From assembly GCA_013176395.1 (NCBI GenBank), contig JABMLP010000010.1, positions 310,001 through 374,000 on the forward strand: 64,000 nt of DNA, given 5' to 3'. The DNA is from Venturia oleaginea. Taxonomy: Eukaryota; Ascomycota; Dothideomycetes; Venturiales; Venturiaceae. The number at the start of each line of letters is the position of its first letter. Within the stretch, counting starts at the first letter, position 1. A program made the position numbers and the translations under genes. The notes under the pieces were generated by a model. The model did not search any database. It had not been told where the DNA came from and saw only the letters and a program-made list of their open reading frames with translations. Positions 1 to 12,087 of this stretch are shown here, piece by piece.

Positions 1-149
1 TACGTTAGTCTGAAAAGCTTCAAGAAAAAAAGGAGGAGAAAGATCGAAACGAAACCTCATCTCTTGCAGCAACGAAAATTCAACAACAGAACGTATCTCT
101 TTGCCAATAGCTTCATGCCTCTATACTATCCAACACTTCTAAGCCTTAT

Positions 150-1762
150 CTATTCCAACGGCTTCCCTTTCAACCAGGTCTTGACCATATGCAATGCTGC
201 CTCCGGCTTGTCAAAAGGCACCATATGCCCCGCCGCCTGTACTCTGGCATACCTAAGATTCTCAAACTCCCACCACTGCCCTCCGACCCATTGCTTCTGC
301 TCATAAGTCGCCGCGTGTCGGAACCCATAGTCACCAACCCAAGGCAAGGCAAGTAGGAATCGCTCATTCCCCACAAAATTGCAGATCCAATCGTAAGTGC
401 CAACGTACATAAGCACCCTGATACTTTTATTGAGAAGGAAAGTCGTGTAAGTCGTCGTCGGCGTATTTCCATCACCAACTCTGTTGAAGTCGCGACCGAC
501 TTGATTGGAGCAGGCGTCGAATCTCTTGACGGCTTTGTCTACACCAAAAGCATCGCGGACCTCCTGTTTATTGAGGTATTTGACGATCCAGTCCACTTCA
601 TCGTAGCAAAGGCCTCCGTTGCATGGCTTGCTGATATCGTAGTAGTTCAGACCGGTTTCGAAGTAAGGCCCATCGACAGCGTCGTTGCAGTAATCATTTG
701 CGAGATCGCAGATAGCAGGGTCGGGGTAGTTATAGCATGCGGTCCATAGATATTCGCACCTATCGATACTAGCAGCCATTTTGTCGCAGACTGCTTTGTC
801 TTTTATCACTGGTCCGATACCAGTGACGTTGGTACAGGTTATGTCGAATCCACTACTTGCTTGGCGGAGAGGATCGAAGATTCCGTTGCCAATCATGACC
901 GACTCGAGAGGAATCACATCCTCAGGGCGGCCTTGGTAGATGGACAGCTCGTTCTGCTCAACGATATAGCTTGCGAAAATGGGTATGTAGTGACCACCTA
1001 ATAAAGATATCAGCGATCAACCGATAATCAGTATATCATCTTATATACCCTTTCAAGAGACGACTTCAGTTTTCAAACATACCATAACTCTCCCCCGAAA
1101 TCGAAAACGACTGCTTCTGCGACTCAGGAAACTGCTGATACCAAAGCCTCATAAAAGCATAAACATCCGTCGCAGCCGCCTTCGTCCCATTAGAATGTCC
1201 CGGATCCGGGCCAGAATCATAAGAAAACCCCACACCAATCGGTTGATCCAGAAAAAACATATTCGCTGCCTCAATCCACGAATACGGGTTCGCCGTAGTC
1301 CCATTTCCATGCTCATTAATGCGACAAGGGCCCTGCTCCATCAGTAATCCCGTCATAGATGAACACCCGGGACCACCGTTGATCCACATTAGCAGTGGAT
1401 CGTCTTTTGGCGAGGAACGTGATGAGAAGTAGGCGAAGTAGAAGTGTTTGGTGCCAGAAGTTAAGTAGCCGGTATATCTATTTGAACGATCAGCCTCCTA
1501 TTCTCATCTTCAAGTCAGTAAGTCAATCATACCCGCTTGTCGCACCTTCGCAGTACGCCGTAATGGATTCCTCGCCATCTGCATGGATATCGAGCGTATT
1601 CAGAGCGTTGTGCGGACGCAGCCTTAAAGTATGGTTCGGATGTGCATCGTGGGTGACGACTGTGTATGAATCATCATCGGTGAAGGGAGCATGTAGATGT
1701 TGTTGAAGTAGCCCAGCGGCCACTATTACCGGTGCAAGGCTCAATAAGGATGAAAACAGCAT
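150..1762 (-). CDS. Secreted serine carboxypeptidase (peptidase family S10)
   Basis: Removes C-terminal amino acids from peptides, in the secretory pathway, vacuole or outside the cell. Three exons join in frame (1762-1533, 1477-1083, 997-150) with GT-AG introns, giving about 490 aa, normal for S10 enzymes. Residues 1-20 form a hydrophobic signal peptide. WINGGPGCSS is the S10 oxyanion block. The nucleophile motif GESYGGHYIP is rebuilt exactly across intron 2. The catalytic Asp lies in YDWICN and the His in GHMVPFDKPEAAL near the C-terminus. Cysteines of the central region (CNGGLCYDE) fit S10 disulfides. The start is the only upstream ATG followed by a signal peptide. The family is certain; whether the enzyme is vacuolar (CPY-like) or extracellular is not. 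Confidence 0.92.
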
Positions 1763-2190
1763 TTTGGTTGATAGAAGTAGTTGTTGAGGAAGTGGTTGTT
1801 GAGGAAGTGGCTGTTTGTGGCGGACTCTTATCGGTTGCTACCTTGTAGGTTTGAGTTTGGGGCTAGGCTCGATTCGATTGGCATCAGCCTTACCATGGGT
1901 TGGTGAATTCTATTATCTTATCCTTGCCCGCCAGTCTGGGGAATGCTCGGGGTCAATGTTTTGAATCTTAGCTCAGGAGATATCAGAATTCTCCGCAACT
2001 TGCTGAAGAACGAGCTTGAGACTGTGTCATGAATTCGTCTCTATCAATCTACAAAATCCTAGGTATCTTCAAAGGGCGTACTCCCAACCCACTCAATGCA
2101 TCGACTCGCCACCAACACCTATGGTACAATGCCATGCCGCTAAAAACTAGAAAAGCCATCGAAAAACTCAAAGTACCAGTCCGCACGTAC
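1763..2190. other. Gap between carboxypeptidase and lipase genes
   Basis: This stretch holds the promoter of the carboxypeptidase gene and the 3' flank of the lipase gene. A short imperfect tandem repeat of a 15-nt unit (about three copies of a GTTGTTGAGGAAGTG-like unit) lies at 1776-1815, just upstream of the carboxypeptidase start. No convincing coding sequence was seen. Confidence 0.6.
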
Positions 2191-3810
2191 TCACGGCTTG
2201 AACTCGCCCAAAACGTCCGTCTCCATCACACTGCTGATACTTCTATCAGAAGGTGTCCTGCTGTCCACGATGACATTCGCAGGCTCCTCATCGAGATCCT
2301 CATCCTCCTCTGACATGATATCCATGAAAACCCAGCCACGTACTTCACCGTCCTTGCTCAAGATGCGCCAATCGCCCTTCTTCTTATCGCCCGCTCGCTT
2401 CTTCTGTCCATCTATCTTCTGATCCTCCTCAAGGTCAGTTTGGCTCGTAGCCGCCACCTCGTAACCATTCTCTCGCAAGACTGCCAGACAAGCGCGGACA
2501 TTCAGCTTAAGGTATCGCTCCGGCTCAGTAGCTTTTAAAGCCTTGCCTGTGACCCAAGCGAAGAGAATGCCGAAGTCAGATTGTGAAAGATGGGCGGAGG
2601 CGGTGGGGTAGAAGAAGCGGGGAGCGGGTCTCCGATCACCAGGTGGAGGCGCAAGGGTACGCTTCATGTCTTTCATGTTACCGCTCCACTTGAAGAAAGC
2701 TTCGCTGAGAATTGATAGAAGCCCTGAGCCTCCTGGTCCAGATGGGGCGTAGCAAGGCATCGACTGTTCCCAAAGAGCCGTTGTGTTTGGAGAGCGAAGG
2801 GGAAGAGCCCACGTATCGAGCAATATGGCCGGACTGTCTGGTGTGATTTGCTTCGCGAGCGAGGATTCGGGAGTGACAGAGAAGAGCGTAGTCATGTCAG
2901 GTTTTGATGGGTCACTTGTATGCCAGTAAGTTGATTTAAGCAACTGAACCATTGTGGCGGCGCCGAAAGAATGTCCAGACCATATGATGGATCCGGGACG
3001 TTGGACATCCAATTGGTGGGTGAACATTTTTAGAACATTGGTTACACCCTTCTTTTTCTTATCCGGGCTGTTTGGATCAAGGTTCTTGAGAGCCCCTCCC
3101 TCATCAATCTTGACCAAAGAGTCGTGAATGAGGCCCAACTCCCACAGCCTGATCCGCAACTGATCGTCTCTACCACCGTATACCCGTTGGCTCGGCGTAT
3201 GAGAATACCTCTGGTATTCGACCGTCTGAGCGGGCGTCGTCGACGTAGCTCGAATGTAGGTTATTGGCGCGCTGGTGTCACGATGATCTGGAGCAATAAC
3301 AACAATGCCATAACTTGCCAAAGATCCACAAAGGTGCGAATAAGCATTCCGCGATCCCCCCAGTCCATGAGAAAATACCATTGTAGGCCATCTTTTGTGC
3401 TCCGTCGTCGAGGGGAGTAAATGAGCATTTCGGCGCGCCGGAATAGTGGTGAAATTGAGTAATTGTGGCACGAGGCTAAAGGCGTCAGCGAACATATTAT
3501 TGGCGCCGAGAAACTTTGCGTAAGCCGCAAGATAGCCCTAGTCTTGATCAGTTGTGTCTCGATGTACGCTTTGGAATGTGCTCACTTTCTGGGGCGCTGG
3601 CAGCCATCGAATTGGCCGCGTTGTAGTCGTCGTCGCCTCACACGGGTAGAAGACTCTGTAAGCCACAGTGCCAATATCGACACCGTCAGGTTGTGGACTT
3701 GGTGCGTCCAGCTCGTCTACATCCAGTTCAACATCGCAACTCCCGACCGTGTACGGTCCGCTATACTCTGGGAAGCTAGGCACAATGTTGAAGCTAGGAA
3801 ACCAATGCAT
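2191..3810 (-). CDS. PAF-acetylhydrolase-like phospholipase A2
   Basis: Alpha/beta hydrolase of the platelet-activating-factor acetylhydrolase family (plasma/type II), which cleaves short or oxidised sn-2 acyl groups from phospholipids. Two exons, 3810-3586 and 3537-2191, joined by a GTGAGC...TAG intron, give about 523 aa. Exon 1 carries the family N-terminal pattern (SGPYTVG..., VFYPC, RWLPAPQK), continued as GYLAAYAKFLGA in exon 2. FSHGLGGSR is the oxyanion region, GHSFGAAT the GXSXG nucleophile elbow, the Asp lies in SPAILLDTWALPL and the His in TASAHLSQSDFG. The C-terminus is charged and low in complexity. An open stretch upstream on the same strand (4225-3875) is probably leader and was not included. 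Confidence 0.85.
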
Positions 3811-4802
3811 GGCAGGAAAGAGATGGATGGATTGCGAGCTCAGAGTCCGGATGGTGACGGAGAGGTAGATATGGTCACTCGGTCAGGGGCTGTATAATCA
3901 ATCTGCAGCGGAAACTGTTCGGGGAAAGTTGAGTGTATCCAGATCCAAAGGCCAGAATTGCAGGGCGGCGATGAGGTGAAAGAGGACGAGGGAAAAAAGG
4001 CGATACAAAAAATGAAAGACGGCGAAATCCTATCGATAACTGGCACGCGACTCCCTTGCGCCTAGCAAATCTTTTCGGCATGTTCCAGCTGGCAGCAGAT
4101 CCGGGTCCATTGCAGACGTCAGAGGTTTCGCCACACGCTCGAGCCTGAGACGGAAAAGGGGGCACCGAGGTTGTGGAGGTGGATGCGGCCCCGGGCCCCG
4201 GCGATTTGTTGTTATCAGACTCCATTATTTGTTCCTCCCCTCATCGGGATGGATGACTTATCATCCATCGTGTGGGATAATGCGGAATCGACGGCAACAA
4301 AAGGCGGGGTGATTATGGACAACACCAGGCCATGATCGTGACGAGAGTCTTGCCCCACCATCAAGAATAGAGTTCGGACAATTCAATCGACGACTTAGTA
4401 CAACGTTGAAACATTTTGAAGTATAACAGTTTTCCGTCTAGAAGCGTTGAAGCGTTGAATCCAATTGTTTCCCCCCTCTCAGGAAATATGTCCACTGTTG
4501 CTTCCGGTATCTCACAAATGTATTACTTACGACCAACCCAAATGAGATACCCACTGTTGCCTCTGGTATCTCACAATTGTATACTTACACCCGACCTGCA
4601 ACTCCAACTCCACCAGCCTCCTGTGCACTCTCGAGCGTCTAAACCGGAGTAGCTGTCATCCCTCCGCTTCATTATGCTCGTTCATTCGAGACCGCCTTTG
4701 ATACACTCAACATCTCCTATCGTGCGAACGTCCGCTCATAATATCCCATCAATCTTCAGCTTCAACACCTCAACGCAATTATGACCTCAAACACCACGCT
4801 GC
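3811..4802. other. Intergenic region with an imperfect direct repeat
   Basis: Promoter and leader of the lipase gene plus the 3' flank of the next minus-strand gene. Open frames here (for example 4225-3875 minus) show no family features. A direct repeat of about 38 nt (CCACTGTTGC-T/C-TC-C/T-GGTATCTCACAA...) occurs at 4492-4530 and again at 4551-4588, with a few substitutions. Confidence 0.6.
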
Positions 4803-6022
4803 TTAGAGGTCCCGCCCATCCCACCTCGCTCGTCCCAAAGCAGCACAAACCTCAGCACTCTCCTCCGGTCTCGTCAGAATCATATCCATCGCCCATGTCA
4901 ATCTTCGTCTCTGTTCTTCATCGTAAGCCTGTTGAGACTGAGCCTGATTGATCCTGGCATCCATTTGCTCCCTCTCGGAGATCTCCTTCGTTATCGCATC
5001 CAGGGAGCTTGGATTCTCAGCCAAAGACCGTGGACAAGCGTCGGATGTGATAATTTGCCGCCATTTCTGCGACATTGATGATGAGTGCGAGTTCGAGTGT
5101 GGATGTGAGGGCGGGCGTGAGCTTTGACGAACAGAAGAATTGGCATTGAAAGAGCTTGGTCGCAGTGATGCTGTTGATTGTGGCGGTGACGATACAAACG
5201 TGTATGATGAAGTACTGTTGATGTCTGGCCAAATAAAAGAGTCGAGGTCCCAATTTGATGGCGATGAAGATGATGCTGAAGCCTCAGAATTGGTCGACGG
5301 CGACTGCTCGACATCGCAGTCATCAGGTACTGCCGTAACGTATGCGCTTTGTGGTGAAGCCATTGAGTCGAGTTGCATGTTGCTTTCTTTCCAAGATAGA
5401 TGTCGTGGAAGGGTGTTTTGGAAAAGAGTGGTTGCTTTCGAAGATGTGAATTCCATTTCAGTGTTCATGAAGTTGGATCATACTTCATGCAGCATAAACA
5501 GTAATGGAGAGATGGGCTGAGGCGGAATGAAGGAGTAGTATTGAAGTGGCGTGACGTAGTATGGAGTTTGCAACAGAACATGGGATTCTCGCAATCGGAA
5601 TCCTCGGCCAGGAGCATGCGATTTGTTGTGTTAACAAGAAGAGGTTGATTGTTTGCTAATAGTTGACACAATCGTCAATCACGCTTTCCATACTTACCCG
5701 TCCAATTGCGCAGTGCCAACCGCGTGAGTTGGTTTCATGCAGTCAGTCTAGGAAATCGTCAACAATGGTCATATTTGGGACAACATCGTAAACTCACCTT
5801 GCGGTAGTATGGTAACAACAAAGCTGAGAGGGCTGTGTAGACGCAGAGATAAGTGTTTATAAATCGTCCGCACCAGCGAGAGATCGCAAGCATTAGACGT
5901 CACGCAATCTTTCGATAGAGATTGATTGCTGCGTACTCACGATCGTAGGCCGGGCATCGCCAAGCACTATTACCTGGGCCATCTTTGATCGAGAAATGTA
6001 CAATGCACTCTTCCACACTCAT
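4803..6022 (-). CDS. Hypothetical Ser-rich protein, probably four exons
   Basis: Unrecognised. The obvious part is a 221-codon frame ending at 4803: Ser/Pro/Asn-rich and probably disordered, then a more ordered C-terminus with acidic-basic helical segments (EISEREQMDARINQA; EEQRRRLTWAMDMI). Upstream, three short exons with canonical sites join in one frame: 6022-5941 (ATG, then ECIVHFSIKDGPGNSAWRCP), 5832-5798 (PLSALLLPYYRK) and 5747-5698 (CMKPTHAVGTAQLDG). Their residue mix (Trp, Cys, Tyr pairs) looks like real protein. The junction from exon 3 to the long exon is uncertain; an AG just before the AACATGCAACTCG stretch near 5383 keeps frame. Without the upstream exons the start would be the ATG at 5468. 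Confidence 0.42.
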
Positions 6023-6930
6023 TACCATTAATAACAGATGAAGTCAGCTCATCTGAGTGATGTCGCCGATTTGCAGTCAACTTTAGATAGATGCGCTGGA
6101 GTTATGAAATCATAATTACAAGGAATAGCGAGTGCGCTCCTGCATCCCAGCGGTAGATCGTGTTGGAACAAGCCCACGAGCCACTCTGCAAAGTGTACAT
6201 AGTACTTGATATCAAATTCATCATAACCCTCGTAAATGTCGCACTCTGAAAGCGTACGACCGGAGACAGGTTCTTGTAGAGCTGTGCTTGGGAGACAGAC
6301 TGACAGTCATTGTCTTCGCATGCATCGCCCCGCCGCGTCATTCAGGAAACAAGACGGAAAACGAGAAAGAGAAGACTATTACAGCCAGTCTGCGGATTTC
6401 ACAAAAATGATGTGAAGCAGGGCGCCTGGAGACAGTCATCGAACACAGTGACAGAAGTACCAGAGGAGTGCGTGAGGGCTCAAGCAAGGAGAGCCAAGGC
6501 CTTAATAGTCCCCTGTATGATCAGCGGCCACGCGAAAAGTACTGTGGTACATACCAGGTCTGCGGAGGTTGAAACACTGACTTCCAGATCATCATACAGG
6601 CACCTGGTTTCCATGAAGTTGACGTAGTTCTTGTTGTGGCAGATTCCTCCTGAACACTTTGCTTTTTGATGACTGTCTACATTTAGAATAACGTAAGATG
6701 TGGCCCACCTCAGCCACCATTCATCAAAGATGGATGACTCGCTCTGAACACAGCGACGACTCCGTTTCTGCTCAAGTGTACTTTCATGAATCGACGTGTC
6801 GAGGAACAAACAGGAACCGGGATTCGGGCACGTGTTGCCTGTAGAGGGAGCACAAAGGTACTCCTTTCGAGCCCTACGTATGACACTCCGAGTGGTGGTG
6901 AAGGCTCCTGAACCACGGCAAGACGGAGGT

Positions 6931-6962
6931 GCAAAAGCAAAAGCAAAAGCAAAAGCAAAAGC
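6931..6962. repeat. GCAAAA hexanucleotide microsatellite
   Basis: Five perfect tandem copies of GCAAAA plus a partial copy. It lies in non-coding DNA. Confidence 0.95.
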
Positions 6963-7451
6963 CGGTGGTGAAGAACCGGTCAGGGCTGACAAGCACTAAT
7001 TGAGAAAGAGAATTGTGTGAGATTAAGCAGGACCTCTCAATACCCCTGTCTGCTCAGTCCGTTAATTAGATTGCGGGGGGAGCACGACACTTCCGAGTGT
7101 ATTTGGAAGTGTAAGTGCCTCTCGCAGGCCAGAGAGAAGCTGGAGTGGTTCGCTTGCAGTCCTTCGGGATGCAAGTGAAGGTGTACCGTGACAGCAAACA
7201 TGATCGATCTCCTTCAGCCGCTAAAATTAGCCATGGAGCAGTTCGTGACATTTCCTTCGTTCTTCCGCCCGCAGCCATGGTCGGGAGAGACAGTCTTGGT
7301 TGATTAAGGCCACAGGAATAGAGTGCAGTGCAATATAACCACCATATCATATCGAGACACTATACGGGGATAAACTGTCTGGCTGCGCACCACCAGGCTA
7401 AGGCTAAAGTCCACCTCTGCCGTTCAGCCCGCTCTTGTGCGTCTCCTCAGA

Positions 7452-7475
7452 GTCTGCGTCTGCGTCTGCGTCTGC
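7452..7475. repeat. GTCTGC hexanucleotide microsatellite
   Basis: Four tandem copies of GTCTGC, close to the pyrimidine-rich leader of the Opy2 gene. Confidence 0.9.
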
Positions 7476-8005
7476 CTCCCTTTGATGTTTGAAACGGCCT
7501 CCACCCACTTCCATCCACCTCGCGCTCTCTACAACTCGAGCTCGTCCACTTCCCTCGACGCGACAAACTAATTCGACCTCCTCCGTTGCTTTCTCCCTCT
7601 GTCCATCGACCACCAATCTCCAACTGTCCTGCTTCTTGTCACTCGTTATATCTCTCCTTCATCCCATACCCCTTGTTTCCCGCCTCCACCCACGTCCCAC
7701 GTCCACGTCCTCCTGAGATCTGCCGCATCCAGCAACGAAGTCGTACAATCCGAATATCCTCCCGCAACAGCAACAGCAATTAAACTTTACCAGCCTTCAG
7801 CCACCAGTCCACACCATCGCATGTTGTGTATGGGCTCGACATTCCTTATTACTCCTCCAAGCGGACTTCCTACTGCATCGCCGCCATTCTCCTCACCTCA
7901 GCTCAGCTGGCTGTATTATTTTTCGCTGCTGAGCGCCACGACTAACACGTCTTTTCCTACCGGTTGATCCTGTTTCTTTGATTCTTTCCAGTCTTCATCG
8001 CCGAC

Positions 8006-9505
8006 ATGGCGACTAGTCCATTCGGTGAGTCTACTCGCTGGAACAATAACAATCTGGACAGGAGCTGACCGGCCCCTATAGCCCTCGAATTCTCTGCCTC
8101 CCACTCTCTGTTCAAGCGCTGCGTACAATGTCCCAACGTTGCTCCTATATGTCCGACATGTAAAGCCGATGAAGACTGCGTTACGTCGCTTGGAGACTGC
8201 AACAACTGCGTTTCTGCCTCTTGCGTTAAGAAGGGTGTGTCGGGCGCAACAATCACCACGAACTCAGCGAGCAATAATGACGGACCGAACATCGGCGCCA
8301 TTGTGGGTGGAACAATCGCCGGTGTCGTAGTAATCGCACTGGTGGTATTTTGCTTCTGGAAATTCTATCTCAAGGGACGAAGACATGAGGTGGAAGAAGA
8401 CTGGGAAGACCCGGACTACCCTCTCGAAAAGCCTGATGGATCTATTTTCACTGGCCAAAGAGGTGCTCGCTCATCCACGCACACTGTCTACTCTATGGCA
8501 TCAACTGTGCTGACCAGAGCATCAAACATCATCCAAATCGCATACATTCCCGGAGTCACGAACCGCACCAACTCATCCTCCCCTGGCTTACTTGTTCCTC
8601 CGGTACCTCCAATTCCTATTCCAACCACACCTTCTATATCGAACAGCAATTTCGAAGACCAGCATTTCTTTGTGCCAGGAGACTTGCGCGATTCCACGTT
8701 CTCTGGCATGTCCGACATTCCCGGCCGAAGACCGGGCTCTATCGCGTCAAGCTTAGCACGTAACAGTGTTGCCACGACTGTGTATCGGGACAGCGCCGTT
8801 GTCAATCCAATGCCTGCCACAACAATCATCAGCGGTAAGCCTACCGTGGTCAGCGTCAAATCCGGTCTCAGCCAGACATCATCTCCCGCCTTTCCGCCTG
8901 AGACCCCCCCAGTTCCATCGCTTGCTTCGTCCCGACAAGGTAGCTCTTTACGGCCGATAATGATTAAGACCCTGGGTGAAGGACCGTCATCAAACAGCTC
9001 TGCACGAAGCATGAAGCCAATTGCTCTTAATATTACTAAAAAGGCAAGCAGCTCCGCTCTAAGCGGCGCCTCGACAGCAGTGGAATCCAATGGATCGACC
9101 CCAGAGAAAAAAATCGAGTCTTCTATCGACGCGGTAACACAAGCTGCTATCTCGCAATCAGTTGGACTCGGCTTGAAACGAATGACACAAATTTACGTCG
9201 CCGAATCGCACGGAACGGCTGCCACCGACTCACCGGGACGACGTGCTCGACAGTCACGACTTAGACCATCCCACCAGACACAAGATGATGAGGGCAGCTC
9301 GGACGAAGAGGAAGAAGTGCATGATAGGTCGAGAAGGAGCTTACTCGGCGTACAACCTGCAACTAGACAGTCGTCCGTTCGAAGTCCATTCTCGGATGAT
9401 GCAGAAGCACCCAAAACTCCTACAACTCCGATCGCTGCGGAGATGATGGCGCAAAAGATGGCGCAAGAAGGAAGGAACAAGAGTCCTTTTGACGACCCGC
9501 AATAG
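8006..9505 (+). CDS. Opy2-type membrane anchor of the osmosensing MAP kinase branch
   Basis: Single-pass plasma-membrane anchor. In yeast, Opy2 recruits the Ste50-Ste11 module to the membrane for the HOG pathway. A 19-nt first exon (8006-8024) and a GTGAGT...TAG intron lead into exon 2 (8082-9505), about 480 aa. There is no cleavable signal; the short N-terminus is followed by the Opy2 Cys-rich ectodomain (CVQCPNVAPICPTCKADEDC, then C-x2-C and C). A glycine-rich transmembrane helix (IGAIVGGTIAGVVVIALVVF) precedes a basic stop (KFYLKGRR). The long Ser/Pro/Thr-rich tail contains likely phosphosites and an acidic cluster (SSDEEEE). The start is set by the in-frame splice and the only ATG before the Cys domain. 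The match rests on the Cys pattern and topology. Confidence 0.8.
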
Positions 9506-10240
9506 AGTACTTCTCGTTGGCTAAAGAAAGGTTCACGACTGTTTCATGGAATTGGCGAGGCGAATCGGCGAGCGTGCGGTGTAACTACAGATTTTGGATT
9601 ATTATACTTTACAATTTACTCAAGGACTCTTGGGGTCTTGATGACACCATACTACTGAACGAATGGTTTGGTGGGGGTTGGGGGCGAGGATAGGATAGCA
9701 TGTACCCTTTAGATAACGCTTCAAATGTATATATTCACAAACGTTACGATGATACCTGCTTCCCAAATACGTCGCATTTCCGTATCCATGTTGGTCCTGA
9801 GCACGCTGCAAGAATGTTGAGCACGTGTCCGCAAGTGATACCCTAGTGATTCTGCTCAGGCCAGAAAATGATAGTTTCATTCCCCTTGACCATGGCGGAA
9901 GCCTTTTCTCACGACTCGACTCGCTCCTACAATACATTCATAAGCAGATACATGTTTTCTTGGAGAAGACTTTAGCAGAGGCACCCTATGGCACAGAAAA
10001 TACCTTTGTTCGCATCAATGCGTCTCTGTGGATCGGGCTCGCTTGGGACCACTCATAGTGTCCTGGAGGACACTGTCATCCTATGTCTATCCATTGAAAC
10101 ATACAACATGAAGCTTGTCGTGATGTAGACGTATCTGGCTGACTTCGAAAAATCATAGGTTGAAGTCGACGTTTCGACATTAACCCAAGCTATTCGCAAC
10201 CCAACCCTAAACAGTAAGAGTCAAATCACCGAGCGCAATA
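9506..10240. other. Intergenic region, nothing recognised
   Basis: 3' flank of the Opy2 gene and upstream DNA of the broken SET gene. No open frame here has coding features. Confidence 0.55.
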
Positions 10241-11944
10241 ATGGCACCACAATCAGGCCCCTGCGAGGACTGGCTGCTTCTGCGGCCTCCACTGCTGATG
10301 ATGAGGAGTCATTGGAAAGTCATATCCGCCGTAAGCATACCGGTGGTTTGCGGCTGAAGGGATTATCGGATCCCAGTCCTTCGAAGATTCGGCGGCTCAA
10401 TGCGGAAGGCAAGACTTCTCCGTAAAGACGGAAACCGCATAATGGTGATGCTAAGATGGAGCCGTCGAGTCTTGATAAGTTGGTGAGGGGGATTTGGCAA
10501 CAGATTCATGGGAGTCTGAGTTTTGACTTGAAGCATGTGGTCAGTTTGCGCTCCATGGTGATGTTTGTTGTAGACCATTGCTAATTTTCCTTAGATAGAC
10601 CAATGGAATGAGGCGCAACAAGTGAGCACAGGTCGGTTGATTACGGATGAGGATTCAGGAAGCGCTTCTATACAGCAAGAGAGCAACGCTCTCAATAACC
10701 TTTCCTTTTCGCAAGATAAGCCAGTTCTGCCAGAGGATGACGCAGGCTAGCAAGTCGTGCAGAGCTCTCGAGGTGATTGTTCAAACGGGATGGGTGGAAA
10801 GCTTCAACCAACGTGTGGCAACACTTGGTCTTCAAAATCCCGCACTTTCTGCCACCGAGTGCAGGATGAGAGCTTTGGCAGAGGCCTGTGAGGAGTTCGG
10901 ATGGTCTGAAAAGGATCTAAGAAACAAATTGTACGCATTACGTGCCTATGCACCTGAGCTTTGTCACTGACTTTGAATCGCAGAGCAATATGGCGAGGCT
11001 ACAAAGAAATCCAAGCGGCCGCTGGATGGGTCGCTCTAATCTTTGCAGGCAGCGAACTTTACCGATTTTGCAAATACCGCGTCAGCTCAGACCAGAGCAT
11101 GAAGCTCCTCAGAAGCATGCAGCAGAGGTTTGAAGTCGCTGCTGACAATATTCATCCCAAGTGGAGCCAGATGCTCACAATTATTGGCGAGAACTGCCAA
11201 CCAAAATACCATGGACATCCTTACGATTGGGTCATTAGCAGAGATGATGATCCCATTCCTCTGCAAGAGACCTATCTGCAATGGAACCCTGACTTTTCTT
11301 TCGAACATTTACAACAGTCTGTTGTTGACCAGATGAAATGGTACGAGACAGATCCACGAGTAGTTTCCACAACTCCATTCGAACAATATCTCTGCGAAAA
11401 TTGTGGAAAGATACAAGCGGAAACGGCTGATAACCAATGTCACTGCTTCCCAGACCTGTTCGGCAGCGGCAGAAGACGATTCTGTCCCGTCCAAGTTTTT
11501 CGAACAGACAACGGGCGAAACAACGGGCTGATATCCTGTTGCGTAAGTGCACTTTCCACTCCGGTTTACAAAATCACAGTCTAACATCAATGTAGTCTTT
11601 CGAACGCGGCGCGGCCATTGGCGAATTCATCGGCCTCATAACGAGTGGCATATCAGAACTCGACGTAATGCAAGGATCCACAGAGAAAGGCCCCTATCAG
11701 ATCTACCAAGGCTCACAAGGAAAATTATACTCGATTTGTGAATCACTCTTGCACGCCCAATTCTCAGTTTGAGAGATTTACTTGGCTGGGCGTTCAAAGG
11801 ATCATTCTCGTGAGTAAGGGGATCGATCCTGGGATTGAGATCACAGTGGACTATTCGGACGAGTATTGGTGCCATCTGGATAAGAAGTGTTTGTGTGGGG
11901 CGCAGACCTGTCGGTATTTGAGGGGGGAGGTGGTTAGAGGGTGA
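10241..11944 (+). pseudogene. SET-domain protein gene with several frame lesions
   Basis: Remnant or mis-sequenced copy of a fungal SET-domain gene (protein lysine methyltransferase fold). Recognisable blocks in order: LDKLVRGIWQQIHG; CRALEVIVQTGWVESFNQR; AIWRGYKEIQAAAGWVALIF; a Cys-rich pre-SET-like stretch (CENCGKIQ...CHCFPDLF); RRFCPVQVFRTDNGRNNGL; FERGAAIGEFIGLITSGI; NHSCTPNSQFERF (SET signature); VSKGIDPGIEITVDYS; and post-SET DKKCLCGAQTCRY. Introns are visible at 10931-10983 and 11543-11595. Breaks: in-frame TAA at 10423-10425; a frame change at the T4 run 10706-10709; another at the A4 run 11721-11724, just before NHSC; and the likely ATG (10241) is out of frame with what follows. Either true decay or indel errors. 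Confidence 0.7.
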
Positions 11945-12087
11945 TGGTAGCTACATTGGTGTTGTTGGTGAACTAAGGTATGGAGTTAGAGTTCTGTTGT
12001 TACCTGTTACCCGTTTTTCCATTTTCAACCGCCTCTCCCAACGTCTTTCGCCATTTTCAGCGCAACAATTTTCGTACTACATTAAAC

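Larger units (their letters stand above)
6023..8005. other. Long intergenic region and pyrimidine-rich leader of the Opy2 gene
   Basis: About 2 kb without a convincing gene. A 170-codon minus-strand frame (6992-6480) contains a (Phe-Ala)n run that is merely the translated GCAAAA microsatellite, so it was not called. From about 7480 to 7720 the plus strand is strongly C/T-rich, the composition usual for promoter/leader DNA of filamentous fungi, in keeping with transcription of the Opy2 gene to the right. Confidence 0.55.

Noticed and set aside
3875..4225. 116-codon frame upstream of the PAF-acetylhydrolase gene
   Set aside because: Not needed for the family fold and of low complexity; probably leader sequence.
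6480..6992. 170-codon minus-strand frame with a Phe-Ala run
   Set aside because: The run is the GCAAAA microsatellite read in translation; the rest has no recognisable motif or splice support.
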